DNA of 64,000 bases. Origin: Drosophila persimilis (Eukaryota > Arthropoda > Insecta > Diptera > Drosophilidae). Below, in pieces: positions 61,684 to 64,000 of the stretch (position 1 is the stretch's first letter; each line of letters starts with the position of its first letter). Location of the stretch: the NCBI RefSeq assembly GCF_003286085.1, contig NW_020825329.1, positions 1,880,626-1,944,625 on the forward strand. The letters run 5' to 3'. The notes below the pieces were generated by a model. The model was not told the origin of the DNA, searched no databases, and saw only the letters and a program-made list of their open reading frames with translations. The position numbers were made by a program, and so were the translations under genes.

Positions 61684-62520
61684 TTATTGTTTGTTTTCTA
61701 TTTGATTGAGGATATTTGTTGTTTTGTGATGTTCAGAATTGTTTGTAGTGTTATTTATATTGTCAGTATTTTTGGGGGGAGGGTTTTGCAGTAGTGTGTG
61801 AATTTGGCTAATTGACGCCATGATGTCCTTAATACTGAGCTCAATTACATTGAGCCTGTCTTCAAACCGCTTGTTCTCCTGTTCAGCGGGGCCCTCTGTC
61901 ATTACTTTTGCAGACTGCGAGAGCGCCATCTGCTCCTCCCTCAGTCTACTCTGGAATTTCTCTAGGTGGCTGGCGGCTGGGTTGACATTCGTGTCACCGG
62001 TTTTTGGAGCCCGTCCCTTCCCTATTCTGTCCTTCTTATGGCTGGATGTTTGCTTGCTCCTTTCTCGGTTTCTCATCTTAGAAAGCCTTTTTTTTATTTC
62101 AGTGCTGTGGAGGCTCGGCTTGGGTTGGACTGTTCTGCCTGAGAAAGGGTTAGTGAAACCCCTCCCTGGGATTTTCCGCCCTTCGACATAGTCGCCCTCA
62201 TCCTTTCGATGGTCACCTGCAGTAGTGGGGCCCCCTCTGTTTGGTTGGGGGGTGCCTGGAGATCTCCTCCCATACACTCGGCCTCCCTAGTGCCTTCCCT
62301 ATGCTCCTGTCCATATTGACAATTTTGTCGATTTTGAGCTTGCTTCTGGCAGCTTTGAAGGCCGGGCAACCCTTAAAACAACTGACATGCTCTCCGCCGC
62401 AGTTAACACATTTAGCAGGAGTGTATCTGGGTTTGGTGCATGTAGTTGAGAGATGGTCACTGGCGCACTTCATGCACTTGGGTGCGTTTTCTACAGTAGT
62501 TCCTAGTGTGTCCGTAGGCC
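61684..62520 (-). pseudogene. gag: C-terminal fragment of family D Gag with frameshifts, copy D2
   Basis: It matches the last ~280 residues of D1 Gag, from the second zinc knuckle onward. Two one-base differences break it: an extra G in the run at 62247-62252, and an inserted base near 62489 (GTTTTCTACAG where D1 has GTTTTTACAG). The coiled-coil end and Asn-rich tail are intact. The 5' part is missing at the junction with D3. Confidence 0.85.
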
Positions 62521-63059
62521 TTTTGATGTTCAAACTTGCTCAGGGCACTTAGTGTGACCTGACGCAATCTTATTAGTGTTCTTATTACTTATTAGCAACA
62601 TTTAACATTATTTATGGAAACTTACAATTTTTTTAACATTTAGGTATTTTTTTTTAACATTACGGTAACATTGATAAAATATACAGAAAAAATATACAGA
62701 TAAATACTATACAGTTATCCGATGTAAACAAGTTAAGATTGGCTTGTGTTTTCTTTTCTTTTTTTTTTGACTTAGGCATAAAAAACCCTGCAACGCCGCT
62801 CCTGGACCCCTCATCCGGTGCGAAACGGAGGCATGGACGACAGGGAGACCTCCAAAGCATCGGCAACGCAAGCGCGGCATCGCCTCGTCCCTCCTTTCCT
62901 GGCCGAATCCAGTCGATGCAACTCCAGGGAGAACGGCGACGCATATGCCTCTTTCTGTGGATGAATATGAAACTCCTGGCCGATTTTAATATTATTTTAT
63001 TTTCAGGTTTATGTTTTGTTTGTATTTTATTTGCAGGTTATTGATTGGTTTGTTTGGAA

Positions 63060-63830
63060 GCTATCGTAGTAAGTGAATTAATTTGTGTTTTGGCTGATTA
63101 TTAAATGTATTCTATTTGCAGGTTCATTTGGTTTATTTGGAGTTTTGGCGTTGTATTTGGTAAGCGAGTCTATTTCTGTTTTGGCTGATTTTGATTGTAT
63201 TTTATTGCAGGTTTTGATTGGTTTGTTTTGATGGCTATCGTAGTAAGTGAATTGATTTGTGTTTTGACTGATTATTAAATGTATTCTAATTTGCAGGTTC
63301 AATTGATTTATTTGGAGGTTTGCGTTGTATTTGGTGAGGCGAGTCTATTTATGTTTTGGCTGATTTTGATTGTATTTTATTTGCAGATATTGATTGGTTC
63401 GTTTGGAAGCTAGCGTGGTAAGTAAATTAATTTGTGTTTTGACTGATTTTAATTGTATTTTATTTGCAGGTTCAATTGGTTTGTTTTGGAGGTGTGCGTT
63501 GAATTTGGTAAGCGAGTTTATTTCTGTTTTGGGCTGATTTTAATTGTATTTTATTTGCAGATTGTGATTGGTTTGTTTGGAAGCTAGCGTGGTAAGTATA
63601 TTAATTTGTGTTTTTGACTGATTTTAATTGTATTTTATTTGCAGGTTCAATTGGTTTATTTGGAGGTGTGCGTTGAATTTGGTAAGCGAGTTTATTTCTG
63701 TTTTGGCTGATTTTGATTGTATTTTATTTGCAGGTTTTGATTGGTTTGCTTGGAGGTGATTTGGTAGAGTGGTTTAAGTTATGTTTTGGCTGCTTTTAAT
63801 TAGTTTTATTTGTAGGTTTATACTTTCTGG
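63060..63830 (-). repeat. 83-90 bp tandem array, D3 3' UTR
   Basis: Same unit order and number as D1. Several plus-strand signals are disturbed by one-base changes (TTTATTGCAG, GTGAGGCGAG, TTTGGTAGAGTGG), which are absent at the same places in D1 and D2. Confidence 0.8.
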
Positions 63831-63856
63831 ATTTTGCTGTACCATTGGATCAAGTC

Positions 63857-64000
63857 TTAACCATTCGGCTGGAGGACGCCTTCCTCTACATCCCCTCTGT
63901 GGTCTGGCACTATAATTCTTTGTATACCCAATGGTTGGCCCTGATTCTTTCAAGTATTGTTTCCCTAGTAAATTTCCCTTGAGCATACATTTTTCTGTAC
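63857..64000 (-). pseudogene. pol: C-terminal end of Pol, copy D3 (partial)
   Basis: The last ~48 codons of Pol, ending in the same stop context as D1 and D2 (Gln-Pro-Asn-Gly before the stop). One C is missing near 63940 (GGTTGGCCCTGATT; D1 has GGTTGGCCCCTGATT), so the frame breaks within this fragment. The rest lies beyond the window. Confidence 0.75.

Larger units (their letters stand above)
56572..62520 (-). mobile_element. Family D copy D2 (TART-like, 5'-truncated in gag)
   Basis: 5.95 kb. The 3' UTR (56576-58241) is about 340 bp longer than in D1 because of extra repeat units. It is followed by pol, the gag C-terminal third, and truncation at 62520 against D3. The first part of the 3' UTR differs from D1 and D3 (GACTTAGGTGTAAAAAAATT against GACTTAGGCATAAAAAACCC), while pol is nearly identical to D1. 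Confidence 0.88.
62521..64000 (-). mobile_element. Family D copy D3 (3' end only, cut by window)
   Basis: It starts with a T4 tail at 62521-62524 and contains the whole 3' UTR and the last pol codons up to the window edge. The 3' UTR matches D1 rather than D2 in the first 400 bp. It has an unusual number of one-base insertions and deletions compared with D1 and D2. Confidence 0.88.

Noticed and set aside
1..64000. CRISPR array, tRNA, rRNA or bacterial operons
   Set aside because: The tandem repeats are in retrotransposon 3' UTRs with no spacer pattern or cas genes. No cloverleaf-like or rRNA sequence was noticed, and the gene content is eukaryotic.
1..64000. Conventional telomerase-type repeats (TTAGG)n
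   Set aside because: No run of such repeats was seen; the retrotransposon array itself fits the Drosophila telomere type.

Overview
The whole window is one head-to-tail array of non-LTR retrotransposons of the Drosophila telomeric type (HeT-A/TART/TAHRE group, jockey clade). The case rests on four things. Every coding element lies on the minus strand. Each element starts on the left with an oligo(T) run, which is its poly(A) tail. The Gag proteins have a PRE_C2HC-like region followed by three CCHC zinc knuckles. The Pol proteins have an AP-type endonuclease and a reverse transcriptase with YADD, without RNase H or LTRs. I saw no host gene, tRNA, rRNA, CRISPR array or (TTAGG)n repeat. In Drosophila telomeres the 3' ends of these elements face the centromere, so left is probably proximal and right is toward the chromosome end. 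The species is probably a Drosophila outside the melanogaster subgroup; I cannot name it from sequence alone.

Layout, left to right. Family A (1-28420) has five copies, A1-A5, with a period near 6 kb. They are Gag-only and HeT-A-like, with a 1059-residue Gag and a 2.7-kb 3' UTR carrying a 210-bp tandem repeat. Family B (28421-35494) is one TART-like copy with an intact 1129-residue Pol, cut at its 5' end so that only the last ~60 Gag residues remain. Family C (35495-49034) has five copies, C1-C5, of a compact ~2.96-kb Gag-only element in two interleaved subfamilies (C1/C2/C4 and C3/C5). Family D (49035-64000) has three TART-like copies. D1 is nearly complete (Gag 857 residues plus Pol), D2 is 5'-truncated, and D3 runs off the window edge.

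No element is both complete and undamaged for gag and pol. B has the only uninterrupted pol but almost no gag; D1 has gag but a frameshifted pol. A and C have no pol and presumably depend on B/D-type Pol supplied in trans, as is thought for HeT-A. Nearly all frame breaks are single-base changes in short homopolymers, so some could be sequencing errors.

The most unusual signals are these. (1) The antisense (+) strand of the A, B and D 3' UTRs contains tandem series of near-consensus splice donors, branch-point-like CTGAT/CTGAA motifs and acceptors. They define introns of 52-62 nt and exons of 16-149 nt. (2) Nine stacked 3'-end Tags lie at the 5' end of D1, matching the promoter-in-the-neighbour model. 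(3) The family C 3' UTR has hairpins in which subfamily changes preserve pairing, two of them only in the sense RNA. (4) A CTGGTCCGG motif is shared by the 3' UTRs of A, B and C. (5) A2 is a mosaic of two A subtypes.
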